The position numbers were made by a program, and so were the translations under genes. This document shows positions 6,067-7,866 of a stretch of 7,866 nt of DNA, piece after piece (positions within the stretch are counted from its first letter, which is position 1; every line of letters begins with the position of its first letter). The notes under the pieces were generated by a model, which ran no database searches, was not told the DNA's origin, and saw nothing but the letters and a program-made list of their open reading frames with translations. The DNA is taken from NCBI GenBank assembly GCA_028865585.1, contig JAGWJU010000050.1, positions 1 through 7,866 of the forward strand. Reading direction: 5' to 3'. This DNA is from Elusimicrobiota bacterium (GTDB lineage: Bacteria > Elusimicrobiota > Elusimicrobia > UBA1565 > UBA9628).

Positions 6067-7866
6067 TCAGCGATCGAAGAGCCGCTCGAACCAGCCCTTG
6101 AGGCCGCCGGCGCGGACCGGATCGTAGCGCGTGGGCGCGGTTCCGGCCAAGAACACCTCGGTCCGGCGAGGCGAGGTTCCCCAGCGCGCCAAAAGCCCGG
6201 TCTTCGGGTCGATGACCGCGGTCACGACGCCCGGCGGCTTCTCGAAGTCGAGCGGGGCGAAATCCATTGACGCGTCCTTCATGAAGTCGACCCAGACCGG
6301 CAGGGCGGCCGACGAGCCGTAGAGGCCCAGCGCCCGCGGTTTGTCCGAGCCGACCCAGACGCCGGCCAGCAGCTGCGGCGTATAGCCGATGAACCAGGCG
6401 TCCGCGCCGCCGTTGGTGGTTCCGGTTTTTCCGGCCGAGGGGCGCGTCCAGCCCAGGGCTTTGGCGTTGTGCGCCGTTCCTTCCCGAAGCACGCTTTCCA
6501 TCAATGAGGTCATGACATAAGCCAGTGAGGGGCTGATAACTTCGGTGCGCTCGGGAGCGTCTGTCTCCAGAACGCGCTGCCGCGCGCTGCGGACCTGCGT
6601 AATCAAGAAGGGAGAAATGCGGTAGCCCCCGTTCGCGAACGGAGCGTAAGCAGCGGTCAGATCCTCCAGGGTCGTGTCCGAGGCGCCGATCATGACGGCG
6701 AGATTATCGGGAATGGGCGTGTCCAGGCCCATCCGCCGCGCGAAGGCGATGGCCGTTCGCGCGCTGACTTTCTGGGCCAAATCGAGGCTCGCGGCGTTAA
6801 GGGAAAAAGCGAGCGCTTTGCGCAGGCTGACGTTGCCGTAGTACCGGCCCTCGGAGTTCTTGGGCCGCCACCAGCCGCGGCCGCGGCCGCGGGAAAATTC
6901 GGCCGGCTCGTCCTCAAGGCGGGTGGCCGGCGTCAATCCCATCTCGAGCGCGGCGCCGTAGAGAAAAGGCTTGAAGGCGCTGCCCATTTGGCGCAGGGCT
7001 TGCGTCGCGCGATCGAATTGGCTGCGCTCGAAGTCGCGGCCGCCGGAAAGCGCCAGGACCGCGCCGGTTTGCGGATCCAAGGCGATAAGCGCGCCCTGCG
7101 GGCGGGCTTTCTCGGACACGGCGGCCTGCGCGGCCTTTTGCAGCAGCGGATCCATGGTCGTGTGGACGATGAGGCCGCGGTGAAAGACCTCGTCGTCTCC
7201 GTAGCGCGAGGAAAGCTCTCTGAGCACCTCGGCCGCGAAATAGTCGTCGGCCCGCCCGCGCAGGCGCGCGGGGCTCTCCGGGCGCAAGCCCAATGGTTCC
7301 TTGAGCGAGGCGCCGAGCTCATAGAGCGTGATGCGGCCTTGAGCGCGCATTTGATTTAAGACCTCGTCTCGTCGTTGCAGGGCGGCTTGCGGGTTGCGGA
7401 ACGGGTTGTACAGGTATGGCGAGCGCACCAAGCCCGCCAGGAGCGCGCACTGGCCGAGCGTGAGCCGGTTTTGATCCTTCCCGAAATAGAACCGGGCCGC
7501 GGCCTGCGCGCCCAGCACCGAGGCGGGGCCGTCCTGGCCCATATAGACGTGGTTCAGGTAGAGCGCGAGAATTTGCTCCTTGGTGAAGCGCTCGGTCAGG
7601 TAGAGGGAGAGGGCGGCCTCCAAAGTCTTTCGCCAAAGTGTGCGGCGCGGAGTCAGGAAAAGGTTTTTGGCCAACTGCTGGGTGATGGTGCTTCCGCCTT
7701 GGAGCTGCCCCGGATGACGGAGATCGAACCACAGCGCGCGGGCGATGCCGCGGGCGTCGAGGGCGCCATGGGAGTAAAAGCGGCGGTCCTCGGCCGAGAC
7801 CAGCGCGGCCTCAAGGGCGGGCGAGATCTTATCGGCCGGGAGAATCGTGCGGGCGATGCGGCGCCC
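6067..7866 (-). CDS. Bifunctional class A penicillin-binding protein, PBP1A-like (N-terminus beyond window)
   Basis: The frame is open from the right edge to a TGA at 6069-6067, giving 599 residues; the cytoplasmic tail, membrane anchor and start lie outside. Class A PBPs polymerise lipid II into glycan and cross-link the peptides at the outer face of the inner membrane. Numbered from the edge, the glycosyltransferase (GT51) domain has AEDRRFYSHGALD (25-37) with catalytic Glu26, GGSTITQQLAKNLFL (57-71), then RKTLEAALSLYLTERFTKEQ and YLNHVYMGQ. The transpeptidase domain has the nucleophile motif SAFK (296-299), SLN (355-357) and KTGTT (480-484), so both activities look intact. The linker is short, with no large inserted domain seen, and the protein ends soon after the transpeptidase fold. 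An Arg-Gly run (RGRGRG) lies between SAFK and SLN. A TTG at 7674 is the Leu of QQLAKN and is not a start. The gene is co-directional with gcvT but functionally unrelated. Confidence 0.95.
   Translation of the reverse strand, partial: GRRIARTILPADKISPALEAALVSAEDRRFYSHGALDARGIARALWFDLRHPGQLQGGSTITQQLAKNLFLTPRRTLWRKTLEAALSLYLTERFTKEQILALYLNHVYMGQDGPASVLGAQAAARFYFGKDQNRLTLGQCALLAGLVRSPYLYNPFRNPQAALQRRDEVLNQMRAQGRITLYELGASLKEPLGLRPESPARLRGRADDYFAAEVLRELSSRYGDDEVFHRGLIVHTTMDPLLQKAAQAAVSEKARPQGALIALDPQTGAVLALSGGRDFERSQFDRATQALRQMGSAFKPFLYGAALEMGLTPATRLEDEPAEFSRGRGRGWWRPKNSEGRYYGNVSLRKALAFSLNAASLDLAQKVSARTAIAFARRMGLDTPIPDNLAVMIGASDTTLEDLTAAYAPFANGGYRISPFLITQVRSARQRVLETDAPERTEVISPSLAYVMTSLMESVLREGTAHNAKALGWTRPSAGKTGTTNGGADAWFIGYTPQLLAGVWVGSDKPRALGLYGSSAALPVWVDFMKDASMDFAPLDFEKPPGVVTAVIDPKTGLLARWGTSPRRTEVFLAGTAPTRYDPVRAGGLKGWFERLFDR
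6875..6892. repeat. Three tandem CCGCGG hexamers within the PBP gene
   Basis: The palindromic hexamer CCGCGG occurs three times head to tail and encodes the Arg-Gly run in the transpeptidase domain. With only three units in a GC-rich gene it may be chance, but an in-frame hexamer repeat can change length by whole Arg-Gly pairs without breaking the reading frame. Confidence 0.6.

Noticed and set aside
7672..7674. TTG as a start codon for the penicillin-binding protein
   Set aside because: The codon is the conserved Leu within QQLAKNLFL, and essential GT51 residues, including the catalytic Glu, lie upstream in the same open frame.
1..7866. CRISPR arrays, insertion sequences, tRNA/rRNA genes, phage or defence genes
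   Set aside because: I saw no regularly spaced repeats, terminal inverted repeats, transposase motifs or tRNA-like sequence. Coding genes occupy almost the whole window.

Overview
The window comes from a high-GC (roughly two-thirds G+C) bacterial chromosome. Every gene I can support lies on the minus strand, so the reading order runs from the high coordinates to the low ones. A class A penicillin-binding protein and a GT-C membrane glycosyltransferase suggest a peptidoglycan-bearing, probably Gram-negative organism. I cannot name the phylum from sequence alone. There are no mobile elements, tRNAs, rRNAs or CRISPR repeats; this is dense housekeeping sequence.

Layout in transcription order: (1) 7866-6067, the C-terminal 599 residues of a bifunctional penicillin-binding protein whose start lies beyond the right edge. 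(2) 6066-6015, a 52-base gap holding a near-consensus sigma70-type promoter that would start transcription at, or within a base or two of, the gcvT start codon. (3) 6014-4902 gcvT, 4915-4514 gcvH and 4527-1633 gcvP, three of the four glycine cleavage proteins, with a full-length single-chain P-protein. (4) 1667-954, a lipoate/octanoate-transfer enzyme of the LplA/LipM family. (5) about 960 to 1, the N-terminal 320 or so codons of a multi-pass GT-C (family 39-like) glycosyltransferase that runs off the left edge.

GcvP decarboxylates glycine and loads the aminomethyl group on the lipoyl arm of GcvH. GcvT then passes the one-carbon unit to tetrahydrofolate, releasing ammonia. GcvH needs a lipoyl group on one lysine, and the ligase-like gene directly after gcvP is well placed to install it or its octanoyl precursor. 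The L-protein (dihydrolipoamide dehydrogenase) and the LipA sulfur-insertion enzyme are not in the window. From gcvT to the ligase each gene overlaps the next (14, 14 and 35 bases), which points to one translationally coupled operon. The glycosyltransferase also abuts or overlaps the ligase, but its link to glycine metabolism is unclear.

I see no clearly new system. The points most worth checking are the apparent leaderless gcvT promoter, with no room for a glycine riboswitch, the ligase's place in the operon, and the unclear start of the glycosyltransferase.
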